This document shows positions 1 through 5,239 of a DNA stretch of 5,401 bases, piece by piece; the stretch's first letter is position 1, and the number at the start of each line of letters is the position of its first letter. Position numbers and translations under genes: made by a program. The DNA comes from Alphaproteobacteria bacterium (GTDB lineage Bacteria > Pseudomonadota > Alphaproteobacteria > JABAAW01): assembly GCA_014239005.1 (NCBI GenBank), contig JABAAA010000094.1, positions 1 through 5,401 on the forward strand, written 5' to 3'. Under the pieces are notes generated by a model. That model was not told the origin of the DNA, searched no databases, and saw nothing but the letters and a program-made list of their open reading frames with translations.

Positions 1-376
1 TGCGCGGGTCCGCCGTGCGCGAGCGCGAAGAAGATTTTGTCGTCAGCAACGGTTCCTCTTCTTCACGAGCCCTCCGCTGCACCATCGACGAGAAAGTTTT
101 GCCAGGCACGAGCGAATCGGCAGCCTCGGCGATCGACGAAACTTTGCTCGATTCCTTGCTCGATTCTTTACGCGATCCTTTGGGGGACGACTTGATCGGC
201 GACTTGATCGGCGGCTTGCTCGACGTTTTGCGCGATTCTTTGCGCGATTCTTTCGTCGCTGTTTTCGTCGCTTCTTTGCGCACGACCCGCTTCCGCTCGG
301 AAGAGGACAGGGCAGCAGGGTCGTCAGACGACTTGCGACTTGTCTTGCGGCTCGTGTTTTTCTTTTCTTCTACCAT
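1..376 (-). CDS. Unknown protein, Ser/Lys/Arg-rich N-terminus (partial, 3' end outside window)
   Basis: This is an open frame of 125 codons on the minus strand that begins with ATG at 376-374 and runs off the left edge without a stop. The start is well supported: GAGGAG lies at 390-385, 8 nt before the ATG, and an in-frame TGA at 391-389 excludes any longer start. The visible protein begins MVEEKKNTSRKTSRKSSDD. It is dominated by Ser, Lys, Arg and Glu, with short near-repeats such as KESR KESR, PIKS PIKS and KESS KESS, each matching a 12-bp DNA near-duplication. No signal peptide, membrane segment or catalytic motif is visible, so this part is probably a disordered, basic cytoplasmic tail ahead of a folded domain that lies outside the window. 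I do not recognise the family. Basic tails of this kind occur on many nucleic-acid-binding proteins, but that is only a guess here. It is transcribed divergently from the dsbD-like gene. Confidence 0.75.
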   Translation of the reverse strand, partial: MVEEKKNTSRKTSRKSSDDPAALSSSERKRVVRKEATKTATKESRKESRKTSSKPPIKSPIKSSPKGSRKESSKESSKVSSIAEAADSLVPGKTFSSMVQRRAREEEEPLLTTKSSSRSRTADPR

Positions 377-384
377 GGCAACGT

Positions 385-390
385 CTCCTC
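385..390 (-). promoter_or_regulatory. Shine-Dalgarno site of the minus-strand gene
   Basis: Read on the minus strand the site is GAGGAG, 8 nt before the ATG at 376. It is the strongest ribosome-binding site in the window. It fixes the start of a gene that otherwise has little recognisable sequence. Confidence 0.75.
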
Positions 391-418
391 AATACGTCCT
401 CAACGAGTCCTCAACAAT
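386..418. repeat. Three 11-bp direct repeats beginning TCCTCAA
   Basis: The heptamer TCCTCAA starts at 386, 397 and 408, exactly 11 bp apart; on the minus strand it reads TTGAGGA. The copy nearest the gene contributes to the Shine-Dalgarno site of the minus-strand gene. Spacing close to one helical turn would suit a protein bound on one face of the DNA, but it could equally be a simple tandem duplication of the ribosome-binding region. No operator family is recognised. Confidence 0.6.
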
Positions 419-463
419 TCTGCGTTCTCCCCCTTGTTCCCCCCTCCCGTTCTACCCCCCTTG

Positions 464-519
464 CTCTCCCTCTCTCTTTTCTCCCTCTCCCTCTCTCTTT
501 TCTCCCTCTCCCTCTCTCT
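464..519. repeat. 56-nt pure polypyrimidine tract with 21-bp tandem copies
   Basis: The plus strand has no purine from 464 to 519. Within it a 21-bp unit occurs twice without mismatch at 468-488 and 489-509, and the start of a third copy follows at 510-519. Each unit contains a CTCTCTTTTCTCCC core. The tract lies between the two divergent genes, so it may affect their promoters or DNA structure. It is open in several frames only because pyrimidine-only DNA contains no stop codons on this strand. Confidence 0.85.
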
Positions 520-571
520 GCGGCTCTCTCTGCGGCTCTCTCTGCGGCTCTCTCTGCGGCTCTCTCTGCGG
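512..571. repeat. Five perfect 12-bp tandem repeats (CTCTCTCTGCGG)
   Basis: CTCTCTCTGCGG occurs five times without mismatch at 512-523, 524-535, 536-547, 548-559 and 560-571, directly after the polypyrimidine tract. A perfect short array like this probably changes copy number by replication slippage. It ends 66 bp before the start codon of the dsbD-like gene, so copy number could alter promoter spacing. Confidence 0.9.
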
Positions 572-591
572 CTCTGTTGGTATTGTAGACG

Positions 592-603
592 AAGCGCGCG
601 CTT
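592..603. promoter_or_regulatory. 12-bp perfect palindrome upstream of dsbD-like gene
   Basis: AAGCGCGCGCTT is identical to its own reverse complement and is followed by further Ts. It lies 34 bp before the ATG at 638. It could be an operator half-site pair or chance in GC-rich DNA. The stem is too short for a convincing terminator. Confidence 0.2.
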
Positions 604-626
604 TTTGCAAGAATAGGCTACTAGGA

Positions 627-631
627 AAGGA
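627..631 (+). promoter_or_regulatory. Shine-Dalgarno site of dsbD-like gene
   Basis: AAGGA lies 6 nt before the ATG at 638. An in-frame TAG at 614-616 rules out a longer start, so the site and the stop together fix the start of the first gene in the chain. Confidence 0.7.
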
Positions 632-637
632 CGAAAG

Positions 638-3040
638 ATGATACCCGCCACAAGCCCGTCGCTGTTCTCAAAGCTGCTCGCAGCGACGTTTTTTTTCTGC
701 CTTGCGCTCTGCCTTGCCGTCGCGCCTGCGCGGGCGCAGCCCTTCGACTACGGCTCCGTTCGCCTGCTGCAGACGGGGGCGAGCAGCGGAGCTTTGTTCT
801 TCGAACTCAACAGCCCGTGGAAGATCTCGTGGCGCAAGAACACGGTCAATGTCTTTCCAACAGAGATACGCTGGCGGTCGAACGCCAGCTCTTTCCTGTG
901 GCCTTTTCCGCAATCCTTCGACCTGTTCGGCGTGCAGAGCTACGGCTACGAGGGACTTGCCGCCCTTCCCTTCACGACGCGCACCACCTTCGATGTCGGC
1001 GAGCAGGTCGAGGTGCGTTTCGCCGTCTGCGCCCAAGTCTGCCTGCCCGTCGAGACAAGCCTGACGACAGAAACGGCAAGCGAGCAGGAACGGCGCATCA
1101 TCGCCGCCGCGCGCGAACAAGTGCCGCAAAAGACAAGACAAGAGACAAAGCGAGAGTCTGCACAAGAATCGGGACAAGCAGAAGCGCAAGAGCAGAAAAT
1201 ACAACTCGCCTACCTGCCCTTAGGTGCGCGCGCGCAAGAAGGCGCACAAGAAGGACAGAGCGTTCTGTTGCAAGGCAGCATTCCGATAGGACAAGAATCG
1301 CTTCGGAACCCGCGCCTCATCGTCGAGCAGACGACGAGCAAGCAGGGCGGCTTGTTCAAGGTGATCTCGCTAGAAGAATCGCGCGACCAAGAATCGCCTA
1401 ACCAAGAATCGCGTGACATAAGATTCGAGGCGGAAGGAACACTCCCGCAGAAAGGACAACAATCTCCCTTGCGCCTCACCCTTGTTGCCGACAACCTCCT
1501 CCCCGTCGTTCTGCAAGCGACGCCCGAGCTCGCGCCCTCGCCCTACGCGTTCGCCGACGCGTCTACGACAAGCCTCCCCGTCTCCGCCTCCCTGTTGGGA
1601 TTGCTATCGCTCGCCTTTCTCGCCGGCTTGGTGCTAAACGCCATGCCGTGCGTCTTTCCCGTCCTCGCCATCAAGATCGCCTCGCTCGCGCGCGCGGACA
1701 CCGCAGACCACGCAGCGTCGCGCGCCGACAAAACAACCCGTCCGTCAAGTGGCAGGCTACAACGAGCCTTGTTCGCCAACGCGCTCGGCATGATGCTCGC
1801 CTTCCTGATGCTCGCTTGCGTGCTGGTGCTGGCAAAAAGCAGCGGAGAAAAGCTCGGCTGGGGATTCCAATTCCACTGGCCCGTCTTTAGCGGCACGCTC
1901 GCAGCACTCCTGCTGCTGCTCGCCTGCGACGGATGGCGCGTCGCCCCCCTCCCCTTTCCCGCCTACCACGAACAAGCAAAACACAATAAGCCCAAAAACA
2001 TCACGCGCCGACAGGAATGGAGCAGCGAGTGCACAACAGGCTTGCTACTAACTTGGATTGCAACCCCTTGCGCCGCGCCCGTGCTTGGCAGCGCGCTCAG
2101 CGTCGCGATCGTGCAACAAACCCCCGTCCTCTTCCTGATGTTCGCCTTCATGGGAGCGGGGATGGCAGCGCCTCTGTTGCTGGCAGCCCTCTTCCCAAGG
2201 CAGGTGGCAAGAATCCTGCCCCGCCCTGGCGCATGGGCAGAGGTGTTGCGGAAGACGCTCGCCACCGCCATCTTCGTAGCCTCGCTGTGGCTCTTTTCTA
2301 TCTTCGCCAAACAACTCTCGCTCCTTGCTGCCTGCATCCTCGCCGCTACGACCTTGCTCGTCGTCCTCGCCTTGCGCAAGCGGGAACAGGCGCGCTTGTT
2401 GCGCAGCGTCCCCCGTCACGAACAGCCCTCCCACCTCCAAACCTCCCGACATCGATCTTCCCTACATCGATTTTTCAGGCATCGATTCTTCAGGCATCGA
2501 TTCTTCGCACCCGCCCGCCTCGCCCTGCTCTTGACAAGCCCCGTCCTCATCGCCCTCGTGTTGAACTGGCTCGTACGCGAGGGTGTCTTGCCGAGCCCTC
2601 TCTCAACGCTTGCCTCATCGACAACATCTTCCTCCTCTTCTTCGTCATCTTCTTCACCCTCTTGGAGCTGGCAGACCTTCGCACCCGAACGCATTCCCGC
2701 CCTCTTGGCAAACGAGCGGCTGGTGGTCGTGAATGTCACCGCCGACTGGTGCCTTTCGTGCAAGGTGATCGATCAACGCGTCTACAAGACTGCGGCTGTG
2801 CGCGCGCGCTTGGAACGCTCGCCGCATGTCGTGTTGATGCGCGCCGACTGGACTTCGCACGACGCGCGCATTGCAGATTTCATGCGCCAGCACCAGCGCT
2901 ACGCGATTCCTTTCACCGCGCTGTTCGCGCCTGCGGGCGAGGTGTTGCTGTTGCCTGAACTCTACGGACAACAGACCTTTTTCGACGCGCTCGCCTACGC
3001 CGAGACCTTGCGCGCACAAAAGAGCGCGAGCCAGCCGTGA
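638..3040 (+). CDS. DsbD/ScsB-family transmembrane protein-disulfide reductase
   Basis: This 800-residue inner-membrane protein should pass electrons from cytoplasmic thioredoxin to envelope thiol proteins. A signal peptide (hydrophobic core 13-29, cleavage after ARA at 33) leads into a periplasmic sensor-like domain with the Cys pair C131-AQV-C135 followed by LPVE, as in the DsbD alpha domain. A Gln/Glu/Arg-rich linker follows at about 148-190. The membrane domain, roughly eight segments from about 313 to 645, carries the two expected redox cysteines: C338 in MPCVFP and C478 in TPCAAP. The C-terminal thioredoxin-like domain has W704-C705-L-S-C708-K and a YAIPFT cis-proline segment. All three Cys pairs are present, so it should be active. 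At 800 residues it is much longer than E. coli DsbD (565). Low-complexity inserts add to the length: QES-rich repeats, an HRFFR array and a run of ten serines at 664-673. The architecture fits ScsB-like proteins at least as well as classical DsbD, so no symbol is given. Confidence 0.9.
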   Translation: MIPATSPSLFSKLLAATFFFCLALCLAVAPARAQPFDYGSVRLLQTGASSGALFFELNSPWKISWRKNTVNVFPTEIRWRSNASSFLWPFPQSFDLFGVQSYGYEGLAALPFTTRTTFDVGEQVEVRFAVCAQVCLPVETSLTTETASEQERRIIAAAREQVPQKTRQETKRESAQESGQAEAQEQKIQLAYLPLGARAQEGAQEGQSVLLQGSIPIGQESLRNPRLIVEQTTSKQGGLFKVISLEESRDQESPNQESRDIRFEAEGTLPQKGQQSPLRLTLVADNLLPVVLQATPELAPSPYAFADASTTSLPVSASLLGLLSLAFLAGLVLNAMPCVFPVLAIKIASLARADTADHAASRADKTTRPSSGRLQRALFANALGMMLAFLMLACVLVLAKSSGEKLGWGFQFHWPVFSGTLAALLLLLACDGWRVAPLPFPAYHEQAKHNKPKNITRRQEWSSECTTGLLLTWIATPCAAPVLGSALSVAIVQQTPVLFLMFAFMGAGMAAPLLLAALFPRQVARILPRPGAWAEVLRKTLATAIFVASLWLFSIFAKQLSLLAACILAATTLLVVLALRKREQARLLRSVPRHEQPSHLQTSRHRSSLHRFFRHRFFRHRFFAPARLALLLTSPVLIALVLNWLVREGVLPSPLSTLASSTTSSSSSSSSSSPSWSWQTFAPERIPALLANERLVVVNVTADWCLSCKVIDQRVYKTAAVRARLERSPHVVLMRADWTSHDARIADFMRQHQRYAIPFTALFAPAGEVLLLPELYGQQTFFDALAYAETLRAQKSASQP
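1374..1413 (+). repeat. Spaced CAAGAATCGC-type repeats in dsbD linker
   Basis: AAGAATCG occurs at 1374-1381, 1389-1396 and 1404-1411, exactly 15 bp apart, and encodes successive ES(R/P) motifs (EESRDQESPNQESR) in a hydrophilic part of the periplasmic region. Two further copies of the word lie at 1164 and 1293 in the same gene. The 15-bp spacing keeps the frame and suggests duplication of a 15-bp unit followed by divergence. Confidence 0.75.
2450..2509 (+). repeat. Four imperfect 15-bp tandem repeats in dsbD (HRFFR array)
   Basis: A unit related to CATCGATTCTTCAGG repeats at 2450-2464, 2465-2479, 2480-2494 and 2495-2509. The middle two differ at one base and the outer copies diverge at their ends. 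It encodes a basic/aromatic run, HRSSL HRFFR HRFFR HRFFA, between two membrane segments of the DsbD-like protein. Its many positive charges suggest a cytoplasmic loop by the positive-inside rule. No known DsbD function needs this segment. Confidence 0.85.
2624..2653 (+). repeat. Ten-serine codon run in dsbD
   Basis: Ten consecutive serine codons encode residues 664-673. They are all of the TCN type and mixed (TCT, TCC, TCG, TCA). The run links the last membrane segment to the thioredoxin-like domain and probably acts as a flexible tether in the periplasm. Mixed third bases argue against a very recent trinucleotide expansion. Confidence 0.8.
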
Positions 3041-3564
3041 CGACAGAAACGCTTCTTCAAGAGGGACTGACCTTGCCTGCCACCTCCTTCTTCGTGTTGA
3101 AAGAGGGGAAGGCGGAGCGTGTTTCGTCGACAAGCCTGTTCGCGACAGGACGCAGCCTGCTGTTCGGCATGCCGGGGGCTTTCACGCCGACTTGTTCCCA
3201 AGACCACCTGCCCGAAGTGCTGCGCGCGCGTCCTGCTTTTCGCAAGCTTGGCGTGGCGCGCATCGCGTGCATGACGACGCAAGACCCTTTTGTGATGCAA
3301 AAATGGCGGACGAGTTACGGCGCGCTTGCGGAGGAAAAAGACGACCTGCCGCCGTTGTTCATGCTGAGCGACGCCTCGCTGGAGGCGACGCGCGCCTTCG
3401 GCATGGAGACGGACTTGTCATCGTTCGGATTGGGAATACGCTGCCTGCGCTTCGCTGCCATTCTCGAACAGGGCGCGGTACGCTGGCTCTCTGCCCGTGA
3501 CGCGCGTGGCGAGTGCCGCCTCAGCTCTGCCAACGCCGTGCTGGAGTCCTTGGCAAGACCTTGA
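3037..3564 (+). CDS. Prx5-type peroxiredoxin (thiol peroxidase)
   Basis: This 175-residue protein should reduce hydrogen peroxide or alkyl hydroperoxides through a reactive cysteine. The family signature is clear: FGMPGAFTPTCS with peroxidatic C53, then an HLPE segment, then DPFVMQKW at 83-90, which matches the Prx5 motif around (N)DPFV. C78 sits just before it, where human PRDX5 has Cys72. C160 in the C-terminal helix region (GECRLSSANAVLESL) lies within about two residues of the resolving Cys151 of human PRDX5 when the C-terminal helices are aligned by eye, so an atypical two-Cys mechanism is plausible. C136 is an alternative partner. The start is GTG at 3037, overlapping the TGA of the DsbD gene as GTGA, which suggests translational coupling; no good Shine-Dalgarno site is seen. 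There is no signal peptide, so it should be cytoplasmic. The electron donor (thioredoxin, glutaredoxin or glutathione) cannot be read from the sequence. Confidence 0.9.
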   Translation: MTTETLLQEGLTLPATSFFVLKEGKAERVSSTSLFATGRSLLFGMPGAFTPTCSQDHLPEVLRARPAFRKLGVARIACMTTQDPFVMQKWRTSYGALAEEKDDLPPLFMLSDASLEATRAFGMETDLSSFGLGIRCLRFAAILEQGAVRWLSARDARGECRLSSANAVLESLARP

Positions 3565-3570
3565 CAAGAT

Positions 3571-4227
3571 ATGGGACATCCCACCGCCATCGCTTGCACG
3601 GCATCCTTCCGCGACCAGGTTCTTGCGCTGACAAAAAGGCGAAATGTGAGCGTCGGCGACCTTTTGCGCGCGGTCGCCATCCTGCTGCCGCCGCAAGCCT
3701 TGGACGACATGGCAGACCCCGGCGAGCCGCCGCTTTTTGAACGCGACACGTTGGTCGTCAAGAGCGGCGCGCACAAAGGAGAAACCTTGAAACGCAAACC
3801 GCGTTTGCAAGCGCGCCTGAAAGAAACGATGCCATTTCCAAAGGATGCCACCACCTTGCGCAAAGCGCTCGCGCTTGCGCTTGCGCTGGACAAACAAGAG
3901 TGGGCGCTTTCCGTCGAAAACACGAAGCAACGCGAGCAACGCAAGAGCCGCCACGACAAGAGCGAGCAACGCATCGTCGAGCTGGAGCGCGGGCTCGAAC
4001 GACTGGCGTTCCGCCCTCTAACCTCGAACTGCCGCACCTTAGAGGATGCCTGCTATGTCTTCGGCTTGCGCGCGAGCATGCGTCCCAGCGAAGAGCTGGT
4101 GCGTCGCCGCTTCCGCGACCTCGCTTCCGTCTTCCACCCCGACGCCATCAAAGGCGACCACGAGCGCATGAGCCAACTCAATCAAGCCATGCAACTTTTC
4201 AAAGACTACAATATCCTCTCGTCGTGA
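3571..4227 (+). CDS. J-domain protein with C-terminal J domain (Hsp70 co-chaperone)
   Basis: This 218-residue protein ends in a J-like domain at about 158-216: a YVFGL helix-I segment, a basic helix II (EELVRRRFRDLASVF), the diagnostic H189-P190-D191, then an LNQAMQLFKDY helix. J domains stimulate the ATPase of DnaK-type Hsp70 and bring it to a substrate. The domain is at the C-terminus, and there is no G/F region, zinc finger or membrane segment, so this is a class III type, not DnaJ itself. A charged helical stretch at about 107-147 (KQREQRKSRHDKSEQRIVELERGLERL) probably forms a coiled coil. The N-terminal 100 residues, including a PGEPP segment and a basic GETLKRKPRLQARLKE stretch, match no domain I can name. 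The ATG at 3571 follows the peroxiredoxin stop by 6 nt; its Shine-Dalgarno site is poor. The client or process is unknown. Confidence 0.8.
   Translation: MGHPTAIACTASFRDQVLALTKRRNVSVGDLLRAVAILLPPQALDDMADPGEPPLFERDTLVVKSGAHKGETLKRKPRLQARLKETMPFPKDATTLRKALALALALDKQEWALSVENTKQREQRKSRHDKSEQRIVELERGLERLAFRPLTSNCRTLEDACYVFGLRASMRPSEELVRRRFRDLASVFHPDAIKGDHERMSQLNQAMQLFKDYNILSS
3865..3888 (+). repeat. Four imperfect 6-bp repeats (Ala-Leu)4
   Basis: GCGCTC, GCGCTT, GCGCTT and GCGCTG follow one another inside the J-domain gene and encode (AL)4 just before the predicted coiled coil. This is a short in-frame repeat that extends a hydrophobic helix face. It is minor alone but fits the repeat-rich pattern of the window. 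Confidence 0.65.
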
Positions 4228-4247
4228 AACGCAGCTACCATCGCAAC

Positions 4248-5150
4248 ATGCAAAGGAATCACGCACAAAGGAATCACGCACAAGCACCGTTTTGCAAAAT
4301 GCACGGGCTCGGCAACGATTTCGTTCTTCTCGACCGAAGGCGAGAACCTCGCGCGGACGACCGCCTCTTCCCCGACGCGCTCGCCATTCGACGCGTCGCC
4401 GCGCGCTACCACGGCATCGGCTGCGACCAGCTCCTAGTGTTGACGAAGCCCGAGAACGACAACGATGCCTTCACCATGACGATCTTCAACCCCGACGCCT
4501 CGGAAGCCCAAGCCTGCGGCAACGGCACGCGCTGCGCCGCGCGCTATGTCTTCGACCACGACAAAGCCCTTCGCCACCAGCGCACCCTCTCGCTGTTCGT
4601 CGCAGGACAACGTTTGCGCGCCGAACGCCTGTCCGAACGCTTTATCGCCGTCGAGATGGGCGTGCCGAAGTTCTCTGCCGAAACGTTGGGACTGACAAAG
4701 CCCTGTCGACACGAAGCCCTGCCGCTCGCCATCGACAAGAAAAACTACGACCAACCCTTCGGCGTGAGCATGGGCAACCCGCACGCCGTGTTCTTTTCCC
4801 GCCACAGCGACGCACGCTTGAAACAAGACCTGTTGCGACACGGCGCGACCTTGGAGAAACATCCCCTGTTCCGCTCTGGCGCAAACATTTCGTTCGCACG
4901 CTGCGAGAAGGGAGGCTTTGAGGCAACCCTGTTCGTCTGGGAACGCGGCGCGGGCAACACGCAAGCTTGCGGCAGCGCTGCCTGCGCAACGTTGGTGGCG
5001 GGCGTGCGCCGTGGATTGTTGCAACGCGAGACTTGCGTGCATCTGGAAGGCGGAGACTTGCACCTCGCGTGGCAGCACGAACGTGCGCCCGTCGTGATGA
5101 CGGGACCCGCCGACTACGCCTTTTTCGGCAACACGCATCTGCTGGCATGA
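4248..5150 (+). CDS. dapF: Diaminopimelate epimerase
   Basis: DapF interconverts LL- and meso-diaminopimelate in the cytoplasm without a cofactor, supplying lysine and peptidoglycan. From the chosen ATG the protein is 300 residues, against 274 in E. coli. The N-terminal family motif KMHGLGNDF is at 17-25. The first catalytic cysteine is C90 in SEAQACGNGTRC and the second is C241 in WERGAGNTQACGSAAC; MGNPHAVFF is also typical. Both halves of the two-base mechanism are intact, so it should be active. The start is uncertain. The ATG at 4248 has no good Shine-Dalgarno site, while GTG at 4224, in the same frame, overlaps the upstream TGA as GTGA and would give 308 residues. An ATG at 4299, inside the KMHGLGNDF motif, is too late. 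A perfect 15-bp duplication right after the ATG adds QRNHAQRNHA ahead of the conserved core. The gene is fifth in the window and belongs to the same tight plus-strand chain. Confidence 0.95.
   Translation: MQRNHAQRNHAQAPFCKMHGLGNDFVLLDRRREPRADDRLFPDALAIRRVAARYHGIGCDQLLVLTKPENDNDAFTMTIFNPDASEAQACGNGTRCAARYVFDHDKALRHQRTLSLFVAGQRLRAERLSERFIAVEMGVPKFSAETLGLTKPCRHEALPLAIDKKNYDQPFGVSMGNPHAVFFSRHSDARLKQDLLRHGATLEKHPLFRSGANISFARCEKGGFEATLFVWERGAGNTQACGSAACATLVAGVRRGLLQRETCVHLEGGDLHLAWQHERAPVVMTGPADYAFFGNTHLLA
4251..4280 (+). repeat. Perfect 15-bp tandem duplication at the dapF 5' end
   Basis: CAAAGGAATCACGCA occurs twice without mismatch, at 4251-4265 and 4266-4280, immediately after the ATG at 4248. 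It encodes QRNHA twice. Because it lies before the conserved KMHGLGNDF motif, the extra residues form an N-terminal extension and need not disturb the enzyme. Confidence 0.9.
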
Positions 5151-5239
5151 GACAAGTCTCACGAGACAACGTCGCACGAGACAACGTCGCACGAGACAAC
5201 GTCGCACCAGACGCTTTCCCAAGAAGATTGGTCGCATGA
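5147..5239 (+). CDS. Possible 30-residue mini-ORF, (RDNVA)3, bridging dapF and mtaB
   Basis: ATG at 5147 overlaps the dapF stop as ATGA, and the stop of this frame, TGA at 5237-5239, overlaps the ATG of the next gene, again as ATGA. The 30 residues are MRQVS, then RDNVA three times, then PDAFPRRLVA. There is no clear Shine-Dalgarno site, signal peptide or membrane segment, and I recognise no family. Two readings are possible. It may be a coupling peptide that carries ribosomes from dapF to the next gene. Or ATG 5147 may be the ancestral mtaB start, left behind when a frame change and repeat expansion moved initiation to 5236. Whether it is translated cannot be told from sequence. Confidence 0.35.
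   Translation: MRQVSRDNVARDNVARDNVAPDAFPRRLVA
5161..5205 (+). repeat. Three perfect 15-bp tandem repeats between dapF and mtaB
   Basis: ACGAGACAACGTCGC occurs three times without mismatch at 5161-5175, 5176-5190 and 5191-5205. A partial related sequence (ACCAGACGC) follows. The array fills about half of the 85-nt gap between dapF and the MtaB-like gene, and has no stop in the frame of the mini-ORF or in the frame of mtaB. Confidence 0.9.

Noticed and set aside
381..420. Possible -35/-10 pair for the minus-strand gene (TTGTTG, 17 nt, TATTGA)
   Set aside because: Only three of six bases match in each box, and the -10 would lie almost on the ribosome-binding site, so there is no room for a leader.
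576..620. Possible sigma-70 promoter for the dsbD-like gene
   Set aside because: TTGTAG and AAGAAT or TAGGCT can be combined, but no pair has both good matches and 16-18 nt spacing. No promoter can be called by eye.
15..641. Plus-strand open frame of 208 codons
   Set aside because: It runs antisense to the minus-strand gene, which has the better start, and then through the stop-free pyrimidine repeats. Its composition is low-complexity and it has no convincing ribosome-binding site.
400..651. Open frame of 83 codons on the minus strand with (SRRE)n and (RE)n repeats
   Set aside because: It starts with GTG inside the dsbD signal-peptide coding region, has no ribosome-binding site, and its body is only the complement of the polypyrimidine and 12-bp repeats, which contain no stops.
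3900..4247. Upstream extension of the dapF frame to 3900
   Set aside because: This part lies out of frame over the J-domain gene, whose HPD motif and helices show that the other frame is the coding one.
5148..5161. Inverted repeat TGAGACAAGTCTCA at the dapF stop as a terminator
   Set aside because: The 2-nt loop is too tight for a stable hairpin, no T-run follows, and the next gene starts 74 bp on in the same direction.
5161..5205. Repeats considered as a CRISPR-like array
   Set aside because: The 15-bp units are directly adjacent with no spacers, and no cas gene is present; it is a simple tandem repeat.
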